Part shown: positions 53,348 through 62,014 of the stretch, piece by piece
Layout: each line of letters opens with the position of its first letter
How positions within the stretch are numbered: position 1 is the first letter of the stretch
DNA from: CBDFGS01 sp965247255
GTDB lineage: Bacteria > Chloroflexota > Dehalococcoidia > Lucifugimonadales > CAUZJF01
Reading direction: 5' to 3'
Length of the DNA: 64,000 nt
Assembly (NCBI GenBank): GCA_965247255.1
Contig: CBDFGS010000012.1
Location: 372,001 to 436,000 of the forward strand
Program-made: the position numbers and the translations under genes
Notes under the pieces: generated by a model
Database searches by the model: none
Told to the model about the DNA's origin: nothing
Seen by the model: the letters and a program-made list of their open reading frames with translations, nothing else

Positions 53348-55055
53348 AGCCCGAATCCACCGAAGGACGTCCTTGGGGACAGCGCTTGAAGAAGCCAGCG
53401 GGTGCTCCTCTGAATCTGGGATAATGGTTTTGGAACAGAAACCCGCCCGGAAACAAGGAGCACCCAATAGATGCTGCCACAGAACAAACCCGACCGTATC
53501 CGCATCCTCTTTGACGACCATCGCCTGGTGGCCAATGCCGGCCTGCTCCTGCCGGCCACCCTAGCCCGGCACCTGGGCCTGCGGGAACTCGTCGACCATC
53601 ACCTTGACCTCGGCGGAGCGCCGGGACGGGCGAACACTGGGGACAAGATGCTGACGCTGGTCGCTTCCGCGCTGGCAGGCGGCGACTGCATCGACGACGC
53701 CGATGCGCTGCGCGCTGGTGGGACGGTTGGTGTTCTAGGCTGCGTGGTCAAGGCGCCATCCACCCTGGGGACCTTCCTGCGCAGCTTCCGGTGGGGGCAT
53801 GTCCGTCAACTCGACCGCGTGAGCCGCCAGTTGTTGGCCCGGGCCTGGGCCGCTGGGGCCGGACCCGGCGACTCGCCCCTGACCATCGACCTGGACTCGA
53901 CCATCTGCGAGACCTATGGACTGGCCAAGGAGGGAGCGCGCCACCACGGCTATACCGGCGCCCGCGGCTATCACCCGCTGCTGGCCATTGCCGCCGGCAC
54001 CGGCGAGGTGCTGATGTCCCGGCTGCGCGAGGGCCGGGCCAACACCGCCCGTGGCGCCGCCCACTTCCTGCGTGAGACGGTGGGGCGGGTGCGCTACGGC
54101 GGGGCCAGGGGACAACTCACGGTGCGGGCCGACAGCGGCTTCTACGCCCACACTGTCGTTGCCGCCTGCCGGGAAATGGATGTCCGCTTCTCTATCACCA
54201 TCCGCCAGCGCGCCAGGCTGCGGGATCTGATCGAGGCGATACCAGAGGAGGACTGGACTCCCATTCCCTACTGGATGGACGGCGCCGCCGATGTCGCCGA
54301 GACGACTTACACCCCGTTCCAGACCAAGCCGGACGCCGCGCCGGTGCGGCTCATTGTCCGGCGGGTGAAGCCGACGCCCGGTTCCCAGCTCGCCCTCTTC
54401 GCCAGATACAGCTATCACGCCTTCATCACCGACCGCGATGGGGAGACGCTGGAACTGGAGGCCGATCATCGCCGCCACGCCGAGGTCGAGAACGCCATAC
54501 GCGACCTCAAGTACGGCGTCGGGCTGAACCACATGCCGTCGGCGCGCTTCGCCGCCAACGGCGCCTGGCTGGCGGTCCAGGTGATGGCGCATAACCTGGC
54601 CCGCTGGACGGCGCGGATTGGTCTGGGCGAGCGGACCGTGATCACCAAGACCCTCAGGCGGCGGGTCTTCGCTCTGGTGGGACGGATCACCCGCTCGGCG
54701 CGCCGCCTCACTTTGCATCTCCCCCGGCGCTGGCCTTGGGAAACCCAGTTCACTCGCGCCTTGGCCCGGCTGCAAGCCATTCCGTTCCCGGCCTGACGGC
54801 CAGCCTGCAACTGACCCAACGTCCCCGCAATCTCGCGCCACCCCGGTCGCGAGAGTCCCCTGCTGCGTATCCTCTCGCCTTCCCGCGCATCGCAACTCCC
54901 GCATAGGGCCTTAGGGGCCCTGTGCGGCCACTGAAGACCGCCCGCCGGCCTCCCATCTACCCCAAGACCCCAGGCCATCTCCCCTGTAGCTCCCTCACCC
55001 ACCCCCTTCCGCTGTCCTCACGCCGTCCATCGGTGTCCTTCGGTGGATTCGGGCT
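53348..55055 (+). mobile_element. IS1380-family insertion sequence
   Basis: About 1.7 kb. Terminal inverted repeats AGCCCGAATCCACCGAAGGAC (left) and its reverse complement (right, ending GGATTCGGGCT) are near-perfect over 21 bases. TAA is present on both sides as a possible short target duplication; exact ends are uncertain by one or two bases. One transposase is encoded. The right end lies 10 bases before a coding frame that has lost its own start, so the element inserted into that gene. Confidence 0.85.
53471..54796 (+). CDS. IS1380-family transposase
   Basis: 441 residues of the DDE transposase superfamily. Core acidic residues are seen in LTIDLDSTICETYG, LTVRADSGFYAHTVV and EVENAIRDLKYGVGLNH (the YREK-like region of IS4-type enzymes). 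Long basic C-terminus. Full length for the family. GC content is higher than surrounding prophage genes. It is the only gene in the element. Confidence 0.88.
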   Translation: MLPQNKPDRIRILFDDHRLVANAGLLLPATLARHLGLRELVDHHLDLGGAPGRANTGDKMLTLVASALAGGDCIDDADALRAGGTVGVLGCVVKAPSTLGTFLRSFRWGHVRQLDRVSRQLLARAWAAGAGPGDSPLTIDLDSTICETYGLAKEGARHHGYTGARGYHPLLAIAAGTGEVLMSRLREGRANTARGAAHFLRETVGRVRYGGARGQLTVRADSGFYAHTVVAACREMDVRFSITIRQRARLRDLIEAIPEEDWTPIPYWMDGAADVAETTYTPFQTKPDAAPVRLIVRRVKPTPGSQLALFARYSYHAFITDRDGETLELEADHRRHAEVENAIRDLKYGVGLNHMPSARFAANGAWLAVQVMAHNLARWTARIGLGERTVITKTLRRRVFALVGRITRSARRLTLHLPRRWPWETQFTRALARLQAIPFPA

Positions 55056-55064
55056 AAGCCCACG

Positions 55065-56051
55065 GTGACGGTTTCAGCCACGGCACCGCCTACGGATACA
55101 CCTATGCCTAGTACGACCGCAGAGCCGGCGCCTACATCAACACCTACAGCCACGCCTGAGCCAACACCTATATCTACGGCTCAAGACCCTGACAGGGCCG
55201 CTCTTCTAAAGGAATTCGCCCAACTAGGGGGCGACGCTATGGCTAAACGTGAATGGGCTTTCGTGCATGCGCTATATCCTGATGAATTCAAGGCGAAATG
55301 TTCGTTGGGCGATTTTGCAGGATTGATGACGTTCGCGTGGGCATTTTCAGGCATTCCCGAAGGTGTGGCGTATGTGGTAGAAGGGGTGACGATAGACGGC
55401 GACCAGGGGCGGGTAGAATCCTACTTTGAAAAAGACGGTGTACAGATAGAGCTTGATGACGATGGCGACGAAGAACCGGACTTTATCTGGCAGGATAGCA
55501 AATGGGTTGCCTACGTTTCACCGGAAGATTTAGCCGAAGAAGACCCATGTAGCCTTGACTTCACCGCGGAAGAGCCTACAAGCACACCTCCGCCTAGTTT
55601 TAGCGCTACGCCAACCCCACTACCAGCAGGTTATACCTTAAACAATCCTGTGGAAGCAGGTGGAATTCTCCAAGGCTCAGACGGGACCGAAATATCAGTC
55701 TTGGCAATCATAGCGGACGCTCGGCAACAGATAGCCGACGAGAACATGTTCAACGACCCGCCGAAGGAGGGTAACCGCTTCTATATGGTCCGAGTCGAGG
55801 TTGCCTATCCCTCCGGTACGGATTCTATCGATGTGTCGGATTACGACTTTAAACTGATTGGCGATAGCCGCCTTATTTACGATGCAACCTGTGGGGTAGT
55901 TCCAGACGAACTTGATGGCGAAATCTTCGGCGGAGGTCGGATAGAAGGCAACGTCTGCTTTGAAATCCCAGAGGACGAAGGTGGCTTGATATTGATACAT
56001 GAACCGGGCTTCGGGTCGGAATCACGTCGTTTCCTTAGTTTAGAAGAATAA
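55065..56051 (+). pseudogene. Thr/Pro-linker envelope protein, 5' end removed by IS1380
   Basis: 328 residues from a GTG shortly after the IS end. The first 40 residues are a Thr/Pro/Ala linker (TPTATPEPTP) that normally follows a lipoprotein signal, which is absent. A mixed domain follows, then a second short Thr/Pro linker and a C-terminal immunoglobulin-like domain resembling DUF4352 (GNRFYMVRVEVAYPSG). The missing signal peptide and adjacent IS edge imply truncation. A small coiled-coil gene follows one base after the stop. Confidence 0.65.
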
Positions 56052-56052
56052 C

Positions 56053-56172
56053 ATGGCCCTAGAAGAACGCATCAGCAGGCTAGAGGGCGCGTACGAGCAG
56101 GTGGACAAGAGGCTTGACGATCTGAGTCGCGCCATCGAGGGTCTACGCACCGACTTGAAGCTTCTAGAGTGA
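56053..56172 (+). CDS. 39-residue coiled-coil peptide
   Basis: ATG follows the previous stop by one base. The product reads MALEERISRLEGAYEQVDKR and ends DLKLLE, with heptad Leu/Ile positions and alternating charges, so it is a short coiled coil. Its TGA overlaps a 53-base copy of the start of the integrase gene. The spacing suggests the two genes were once coupled. Function unknown. Confidence 0.5.
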   Translation: MALEERISRLEGAYEQVDKRLDDLSRAIEGLRTDLKLLE

Positions 56173-56222
56173 AAGGCTCCCTCCGACAGCGCAGCCCCGG
56201 CTCCTGGGAGCTGACCATCGAC
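56170..56222 (+). repeat. Partial copy of the integrase gene start
   Basis: 53 bases match 58360-58412 with two differences (TGAAAGGCTC ... GAGCTGACCATCGAC). The match begins at the overlap with the upstream stop and ends abruptly. It is a direct repeat flanking the hicAB-methyltransferase block. Confidence 0.85.
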
Positions 56223-56285
56223 CTACTGCTCATTGCAGCATTGTTCGCCTTCTTGTGCAGAGAGCGTAGAGCCTCTGCGTCATGA

Positions 56286-56318
56286 CCAACTTCGCCAACC
56301 GCACCGTATGGACCGGAG
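56286..56318 (+). repeat. Partial copy of the methyltransferase gene start
   Basis: 33 bases match 56996-57028 with two differences (CCAACTTCGCCAACCGCAC then GTATGGACCGG). It is followed by unrelated sequence. Together with the integrase fragment it marks a recombination scar. Confidence 0.8.
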
Positions 56319-56336
56319 AGTTCGAAGGAGCTGGGG

Positions 56337-56678
56337 TCAGTGCTGTTCAGTCGGCGAAGTCTTCTCCTCCAGTGCCTGCTTGATCCAGGCGTTCAGGCTC
56401 AGTCTGTTCTCGACAGCAGCGACGGTCACACGATGGTGGAGGTCAGAGCCCAGCCGAAGGTTGAACTTACCGGAGAAAGGCTTCTGGGGCTCAATGCCCC
56501 GCTCCTTGCAGAGCTCCATGTACTGGTCAATTGATATGCGGAACTCGCGCTTCAACCCCTCCACGTCGGAGGCGGCGAAGGTAGCAATCGAACTCGTGCC
56601 GGAATTAACGACGTGGCCGTAGAAAAGCCCTTCGATGTCGTCATACTCAATGCCAGCGATGTAGCCCTTGTATTCCAT
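56337..56678 (-). CDS. hicB: HicB-like antitoxin
   Basis: 113 residues. The N-terminal partially degraded RNase-H fold has EYDDIEGLFYGHVVN and the segment SDVEGLKREFRISIDQY. The C-terminal ribbon-helix-helix has FNLRLGSDLHHRVTVAAVEN and LSLNAWIKQAL, the DNA-binding part. It neutralises HicA and represses the operon. The start overlaps the hicA stop by one base (TAATG). Confidence 0.85.
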   Translation of the reverse strand: MEYKGYIAGIEYDDIEGLFYGHVVNSGTSSIATFAASDVEGLKREFRISIDQYMELCKERGIEPQKPFSGKFNLRLGSDLHHRVTVAAVENRLSLNAWIKQALEEKTSPTEQH

Positions 56679-56932
56679 TATGGCGTCACTCCTATGTCGG
56701 TTAAGAATGTGGCGATCTGTCGAACGGTTGCCCTGGCAGTCTCTGGCCTCGGATGTGGACGATGAACAACAATTGCCCTGGAATCACCAACTAGGTGCAC
56801 TCTTGATCCGGCGGCCTCTACGACTTCCACGCCAGCAGCAACCAGCAGCGACTCGATGTCGGCCCAGCGGATGTCCGACCGTGTGGGCCTAGTGAAAACC
56901 CTGGCGAGCGTCCGCTGGTGCTTCGTCCTCAT
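56678..56932 (-). CDS. hicA: HicA-like mRNA interferase toxin
   Basis: 84 residues. The dsRNA-binding-like fold has the catalytic His in GSRVHLVGD and the family ending VVHRPHPRPETARATVRQIA followed by FLTDIG. An N-terminal extension of about 18 residues precedes the core. It is upstream of hicB, the order usual for hicAB, and has a promoter immediately before the ATG. HicA cleaves mRNA when not bound by HicB. Confidence 0.85.
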   Translation of the reverse strand: MRTKHQRTLARVFTRPTRSDIRWADIESLLVAAGVEVVEAAGSRVHLVGDSRAIVVHRPHPRPETARATVRQIATFLTDIGVTP

Positions 56933-56938
56933 GTACGT

Positions 56939-56967
56939 ATAGTACCATATACTAGTACCATTGTCAA
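56939..56967 (-). promoter_or_regulatory. Near-consensus sigma-70 promoter of hicAB, predicted leaderless
   Basis: On the minus strand TTGACA is followed by a 17-base spacer and TACTAT. The -10 box ends 6 bases before the hicA ATG, so transcription would start at or next to the start codon. Two direct copies of TAGTACCAT on the plus strand (56940-56948 and 56953-56961) overlap the -10 box and spacer and are likely HicB operators. Confidence 0.75.
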
Positions 56968-56976
56968 GGATTCGTA

Positions 56977-58359
56977 GTGCCTAAAACGGAGCACGCCAAC
57001 TTCGCCAACCGCACGGTATGGACCGGCGACAACCTGGACATCCTACGCGGGATGAACAGCGAGTCGGTCGATCTCATCTACCTCGACCCTCCGTTCAATA
57101 GCTCTCGCAACTACGCTGCACCTATCGGTAGCAAGGCTGCCGGAGCCGCGTTCAAGGACACATGGACGCTAGACGACCTCAATATCGCATGGATGGGTCT
57201 GATCGCCGACGAGCAGCCTGCCATGTACCAGGTGCTACAGGCCGCTAGGCTAACGCACGGCAAGGGGATGCAGTCCTACCTGTGCATGATGGGCGTGCGG
57301 CTGCTGGAGATGCGCCGGGTGCTGAAGGACACAGGGAGCATCTATCTGCACTGCGACCCGACGGCCAGCCACTATCTGAAGCTGCTGATGGACGGAGTGT
57401 TTGAGTCAGACAGTTTTCGCAATGAAATCTCATGGCATCGCTCGAATCCCAAGAGTTTGCACGCGGTGAACTTCCCCAATAACAGAGATATTATTCTCCG
57501 ATACTCGAAGGCTGATAAGGCTACGTTCCACAAGGTGTTCGTTGCCCATGACCCTTCCTACGTGAACAAAGCCTACAAATACACGGACGTGGATGGACGA
57601 CGGTACAGACTCCTGCCCCTACTCAATCCGAGCAGCGACCGCCCCAACCTCACCTATGAGTTTCTGGGAGTCACTAGAGTATGGCGGTGGACTCGTGAGC
57701 GGATGCAGAAAGCCTATGTGGATGGGATCGTAGTACAACTCAAACCGGGAGCGGTACCACAGTACAAGTACTATCTTGAGGACTCGAAGGGTAGGACTGC
57801 AACCGACGATTGGAACGACATTACCCAAACAGCAGGCAGTGAACGCATCGGCTACCCTACCCAGAAGCCGCTAGCCCTCCTGGAGCGCATCATCAAAGCC
57901 AGCAGCAACGAGGGCGACATGGTCCTTGATCCCTTCTGTGGCTGCGCCACCGCTTGCGTTGCCGCCGAGAACCTGGGACGCCAGTGGGTCGGGATCGACC
58001 TGTCCGAGAAGGCGGTCGAGCTCGTCAACATGCGGCTCCAGCAGAGCATGGGCAGCCTGTTCCACCACGGCTACGTCACGCACCGCACAGACATTCCTCA
58101 ACGGACGGACATCGACGCACCTATCCCGTACCGCCAAAATGCCCACGTACTCTTTGGCCAGCAGGAGGGACGTTGCGCCGGATGCAAGACGGTGTTCGAC
58201 TTTAAGTTATTCGAGGTCGACCATATGGTGCCCAGGTCCAGAGGAGGGCACGACCATATCGACAACCTACAGATGCTCTGTAGCCACTGCAACCGGCTTA
58301 AAGGCGACAGGCCGCAGGAGTACCTAGTGGCTCGGCTGAAAGAGATGGCGATAGTCTGA
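56977..58359 (+). CDS. DNA methyltransferase with C-terminal HNH nuclease domain
   Basis: 460 residues. The N-terminal beta-class N4-cytosine/N6-adenine methyltransferase has DPPF in LIYLDPPFNSSRNY (motif IV) first and the SAM-binding DPFCGCATA (motif I) near residue 315. The last 60 residues form an HNH domain with CAGC, FEVDHMVPRSRGG, HIDNLQMLC and SHCNRLKGD, keeping the zinc Cys pairs and the DH...N...H catalytic pattern. Both activities in one chain could make a single-protein modification/cleavage system. It uses a GTG start and overlaps the integrase ATG (TGATG), so it is co-expressed with it. The target sequence is unknown. Confidence 0.88.
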   Translation: MPKTEHANFANRTVWTGDNLDILRGMNSESVDLIYLDPPFNSSRNYAAPIGSKAAGAAFKDTWTLDDLNIAWMGLIADEQPAMYQVLQAARLTHGKGMQSYLCMMGVRLLEMRRVLKDTGSIYLHCDPTASHYLKLLMDGVFESDSFRNEISWHRSNPKSLHAVNFPNNRDIILRYSKADKATFHKVFVAHDPSYVNKAYKYTDVDGRRYRLLPLLNPSSDRPNLTYEFLGVTRVWRWTRERMQKAYVDGIVVQLKPGAVPQYKYYLEDSKGRTATDDWNDITQTAGSERIGYPTQKPLALLERIIKASSNEGDMVLDPFCGCATACVAAENLGRQWVGIDLSEKAVELVNMRLQQSMGSLFHHGYVTHRTDIPQRTDIDAPIPYRQNAHVLFGQQEGRCAGCKTVFDFKLFEVDHMVPRSRGGHDHIDNLQMLCSHCNRLKGDRPQEYLVARLKEMAIV

Positions 58360-59539
58360 TGAAAGGCTCTCTCCGACAGCGCAGCCGCGGCTCCTGGGAG
58401 CTGACCATCGACACCGGGCGGGATGCCCTGGGTAGGCGGCAGCGTAAGTTCGTCACTGTCCGCGGGACCAAGGCCCAGGCCCAACGCAAGCTCCGGGAGT
58501 TGCTGAGCAATATCGATAGAGGCATTCCCCCAATTCCCGACAAGACGCTGCTCCGCGATTGGCTCGACCGCTGGATGGAAGAGGTGATAGCCCCTAACCG
58601 CCGTCAAGGCACCAAGGAACGGTACCGGGACATCATAGACCGATATATCAATCCATACATCGGGCATATCCCGCTCGCCAATCTCGGCCCCGCCCAGATT
58701 CAGGCCCTGGAAACCGAGCTCTCGCGGCGCTTGAGTCCCAAGGGCGTCGGGCAAGCCCATAACTCCTGTCCGGCGCCATGAAGCACGCTCTCCGGCAGGA
58801 ACTGGTCCAACGCAACTCCGTATCTCTGGTGTCGCCGCCGGCCGTCCGCCGACAGGAAGTCCCGCCTCCCGACGTTCAGGCCGTCCGCGCCGCGCTTGAC
58901 CTGGCCCGGACGGAAGACCACGACCTGTTCCCAGCCATGTACTTGATCGCCTACACCGGACTCCGCCGAGGAGAGGCCTTGGGGCTGCTGTGGGAGCATG
59001 TGGACCTGGACCGGGGCTTCGTGACCGTGGAGGGCTCGCTAGTGCGTTCCCGGGAACGCGGGCTGATACTGGAGCCGCCCAAGACCGATGCGGGCCGCCG
59101 TATGGTAGATTTGGACAGCAGCACGGTCGAGGTGCTGGCGGAACACCGGCGGGCGCAGGCCGAAACGCGGGCGATGATGCGCGAAGCCTACGATCACCGG
59201 GGCCGGGTGTTCGCCGACGCCATTGGCGGTTGGGTGCATCCGCAGCGGCTCTATACGACGGTTAAGAGCTATGGTCGGCGCGTGGGACACGGGAGCATGT
59301 CGGTGCGGTCGCTCCGGCACTTCCACGCCAGCCTCATGCTCCAGAACAGGGAGAACATCGTGGTGGTGAGCAAGCGGCTGGGCCACGCCAACGTCTCGGT
59401 CACGTCGGACATCTACGCCCACGCGCTACCGGGCTGGCAGAAGCAGGCGGCGGAGGCGTTCGCCAAGGCGATGGATGCCGACACGGATGCCGACAATGCT
59501 GACAACTCCATACCGCCGTCTACGACCGCCCATGCCTAA
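58359..59539 (+). pseudogene. int: Tyrosine recombinase (phage integrase) broken by a one-base deletion
   Basis: The first 140 codons give the arm-binding (SLRQRSRGSWELTID) and core-binding SAM-like domains, then run out of frame at AHNSCPAP. Restoring one C near 58763 gives AHNLLSGAMKHAL and joins the second frame (58778-59539). That part carries TGLRRGEALGL (catalytic Arg), SLRHFHAS (Arg, with Arg in place of the usual preceding His), LGHANVSVTSDIYAH (His and nucleophile Tyr). As two pieces the enzyme should be inactive unless the shift is a sequence error or is bypassed. Length and domains otherwise fit integrases of tRNA-targeting elements. Confidence 0.85.
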
Positions 59540-59776
59540 ACAGTGCCATGCCGACAACGCCGACAGCTACGGGACAACCATCGCCAGCAGATACCTGGCA
59601 AATCTCCTCCTCGGCACCACCTGACAATGGGTACCCCCCGTCGCTCTTCCATTGACTCGCTCCATGGGGCGACGAGGACTTCTCACGGTGGCGCAGCTAG
59701 GATTATACTGCGCGTCGTGGGTGGGCTGGTCTCGTGGATAGCCGCATTGTGATCACTTCTCACTAGGAGCACCCCG

Positions 59777-60658
59777 TTGCCTAACTACAGCTTGGCCAGC
59801 GGCCTGTTCTTGTACGACAAGCAGGGCCAAAACGTCGGCGACCCAATCGAAGCGATCAGATCCGTCGCCGTAGGACGTTACGCGGAAACCGAGTTGTTGG
59901 CGGAAGGACAGGGGTGGGAAGAAGGCCCACCCTCCTCGGAGCCTTATCGTGACGCCCTTGAAGAAGTAGGCGTATATCCGCACACGATCCACGCCCCGTT
60001 CCAGGCCATCAACCTTGCCAGCTTCGATGAGGCTGAGCGCAAGGACGGCGTCGAGCAGGTGGCGGGGGCGGTGCGGTTTCTCGCGGAATTGGGCGGCAGA
60101 ACGGTCATCGTCCACCCCACAGGTCGTCCTACGACACCGGGCCCCGCCTACTACACACTCGAGAACCTCGGCGCGGCCACGGAGAACGCCCACCGGTCCA
60201 TCTCAGAATTAGTAGCCGTGGCGGAGGCCGAAGGCGTTCGTATCGCGCTCGAGAACCTTCCGGCCAAAGAGATGCCGGCCCGGCCCCTGGAGACGATGCG
60301 GGAGCTACGGTCATTTATGGCAGATCTCCCTGCCGAGCACGTCGGCATATGCCATGACATCGGGCACACAAGGCTTATCGGTCTGGATATTGCCGAAGAG
60401 GCCCGTGTCGCATCGGAGCGGCTCTACGCTCTCCACATCCAGGATGGTTCAACCGATGACGATGACCACCTTCCTCCGGGTCACGGCGTGCTGAACTTCG
60501 ACTCGTACGCGACGGCCCTCGAGGACATAAGGTTCGACGGGGCTTGGACGCTGGAGGTACTTGCTAAGAACCACCCCGGCAGCATCGAAGACGTGGCCGT
60601 CGAGCTCGGGAATATTCGCGACCGGTGGGACGCCGAAGGGATGGGGAACTTCAGCTAG
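59777..60658 (+). CDS. Sugar phosphate isomerase/epimerase-like TIM barrel
   Basis: 293 residues from a TTG with AGGAG upstream. AP-endonuclease-2-type barrel: HAPFQAINL, TVIVHPTG, RIALENLP (metal Glu), GICHDIGHTR (metal His/Asp), ALHIQDGS, LPPGHGVLNF and WTLEVLA (final Glu). All positions expected for a metal-dependent isomerase or endonuclease IV relative are present. It is the first chromosomal gene to the right of the integrated element. The substrate is unknown. Confidence 0.78.
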   Translation: MPNYSLASGLFLYDKQGQNVGDPIEAIRSVAVGRYAETELLAEGQGWEEGPPSSEPYRDALEEVGVYPHTIHAPFQAINLASFDEAERKDGVEQVAGAVRFLAELGGRTVIVHPTGRPTTPGPAYYTLENLGAATENAHRSISELVAVAEAEGVRIALENLPAKEMPARPLETMRELRSFMADLPAEHVGICHDIGHTRLIGLDIAEEARVASERLYALHIQDGSTDDDDHLPPGHGVLNFDSYATALEDIRFDGAWTLEVLAKNHPGSIEDVAVELGNIRDRWDAEGMGNFS

Positions 60659-60674
60659 CGCAGAGTCAGGAGCG

Positions 60675-60785
60675 CCTAGTTGAATGACCCTGTCGGCGTC
60701 GTGGTCGATTCATCCGGGAACCTTCTTCATCTCGGATAACTCCAACCACCGCATCCGAAAAGTTGACTCTGTCGCAGCTGCGGCG
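60675..60785 (+). pseudogene. Relic of an NHL-repeat protein
   Basis: Two adjacent frames together read DPVGVVVDSSGNL then FISDNSNHRIRKVD, which is a single NHL/TolB-like repeat split by a frameshift. No longer frame extends on either side. It is a gene fragment. The rest of 60659-61041 shows no other gene. Confidence 0.55.
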
Positions 60786-61041
60786 AAAAGGAATCCTCAC
60801 TCAACGGCGGGACTCGGGTCTTGGGGGTGGGGTGCGGCTCGCGGCTCAATTGCCACCCAAGGTTCTTAGCGAGCCCTTGTTCTGACTTCCGGACTAGTGA
60901 CCGCCCAGTATTACTCCCGCAAACGGCTATTCGATGCATCGGCTTCTCGGCAGCGCCACAGGCCATGAGCGACTCGAGTCGACCGATAACGCGCCGTATT
61001 GCTGCTACAATAGGGGTGAGAGTGAGTTTGAGGAACCGCTG

Positions 61042-61260
61042 TTGGACCAAAGAACGCTCCTATACACGCACCCCGATTGCGACTACTCCGACCTCCTGAA
61101 GAACGTCAAAGACGCTGAGGGAGTCGAGTACGAAGAGATCGATCTCGCACTCCGTCCTGAGGCGTGGGCAGACCTGGAGAAGCTCACCGACGGCGAGCGG
61201 ATCACACCGGTATTAGTTGAGGCAGGTGTCGTAACCGTAGGGTACAACGGCATCGGCTGA
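61042..61260 (+). CDS. Glutaredoxin-like small protein
   Basis: 72 residues from TTG at 61042, with TGAGGA upstream (a longer frame back to 60934 lacks conservation). LLYTHPDCDYSDLLKNV has the active-site position as Cys-x-x-Ser, followed by VEYEEIDLALRPEAWADLEK and the cis-Pro motif ITPVLVE and final VTVGYNG. This matches the thioredoxin-fold glutaredoxin group with a monothiol site. It probably acts in thiol or metal handling in the cytoplasm. A terminator follows. Confidence 0.7.
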   Translation: MDQRTLLYTHPDCDYSDLLKNVKDAEGVEYEEIDLALRPEAWADLEKLTDGERITPVLVEAGVVTVGYNGIG

Positions 61261-61312
61261 ACATTCTGAATGGAGCCGTGGGCTCCACACCAGCGGCGGG
61301 ACAGCTAAAGCT

Positions 61313-61350
61313 GAGGGGCGGCCTGGGAAACTTGGCCGCCCCTCCGTTTT
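61313..61350 (+). terminator. Rho-independent terminator
   Basis: An 11-bp perfect stem (GAGGGGCGGCC / GGCCGCCCCTC) with a 10-base loop is followed by CGTTTT. It lies about 50 bases after the glutaredoxin-like stop. Confidence 0.8.
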
Positions 61351-61468
61351 GGCGGACTCCCCGGCGGCCCTAGTCCATTACTCATGGCATCAAGACGTAA
61401 CACTCCATTGGTGTATACTTGGCGACGGGCCCGCCAGCGCGGGCAATCCCCAGCCACGCAGCAGCTTG

Positions 61469-62014
61469 ATGGCGGACCAGCAGCCACCCACCGACGACTC
61501 TGAAGAGATCCCCGAAGACGCTACGGTCCTGACTCAGGTACCTTACGCTTGGGTCTGGTCGACGCTGCCCTACATGCTCATCCTGGGCGCCTTGTACCTG
61601 ATCATACCTGTGCCAGAGTTAATCGCCCTTGTCATGGTGGTTATTCTCGTACTCAGCTATTTCGCGTGGCGAGGGACGGCGTACGTATTCACGGCGGACG
61701 CTTTGATCTATCAGCGCGGCGCGATTACCGGCGCAAGCAGGTACAAGATCCCGCTCTCGCGCTTAAAGGACGTCCGGGCGCGCTACGGAATCTGGGGAAG
61801 GGCGCTTGGCTACCAATCGGTGGACATTATGTTCGACGACGGGGCTGTCGCGAGCCTCAAGTACCTCCCTATTCTGGATGAGATAGCGCCCCAAATCCGG
61901 GAACTCATAGAGGCCGCTGGCTCCGGAGACACTGAACAGCCGCCGGAAGAGCCGGAACAACGCGACGATGCGAACGGGTCGCGACCTGAGGCCGACACCC
62001 CGCCCAAGGAATGA
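61469..62014 (+). CDS. PH-domain (DUF304/bPH2-like) membrane protein
   Basis: 181 residues from the ATG at 61469. Two hydrophobic helices (MLILGALYLIIPVPELIALV and MVVILVLSYFAW) are followed by a YVFTADALIYQRGAITGASR and YKIPLSRLKDVRARYG region typical of bacterial PH domains, then an acidic disordered tail. Such proteins sit in the membrane with the PH domain in the cytoplasm, function mostly unknown. The stop overlaps the amidohydrolase start by 4 bases. Confidence 0.75.
   Translation: MADQQPPTDDSEEIPEDATVLTQVPYAWVWSTLPYMLILGALYLIIPVPELIALVMVVILVLSYFAWRGTAYVFTADALIYQRGAITGASRYKIPLSRLKDVRARYGIWGRALGYQSVDIMFDDGAVASLKYLPILDEIAPQIRELIEAAGSGDTEQPPEEPEQRDDANGSRPEADTPPKE

Larger units (their letters stand above)
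38843..59600. mobile_element. Degraded integrated element (prophage-derived) next to tRNA-Cys
   Basis: Phage tail genes start right after the tRNA, and a tyrosine integrase lies at the far right. TGCCGACA motifs, the type of short repeat bound by integrase arm domains, occur twice at the left (38885-38892, 38896-38903) and at least three times around the integrase end (59476, 59488, 59549). The right border is approximate because no copy of the tRNA 3' end was found there. Between them lie tail genes, two recombination systems, insertion sequences and defence-type genes. Head, portal and terminase genes are absent. Confidence 0.6.

Noticed and set aside
53735..54904. 389-codon minus-strand frame across the IS1380 transposase
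   Set aside because: Shadow of the transposase; no recognisable domain.
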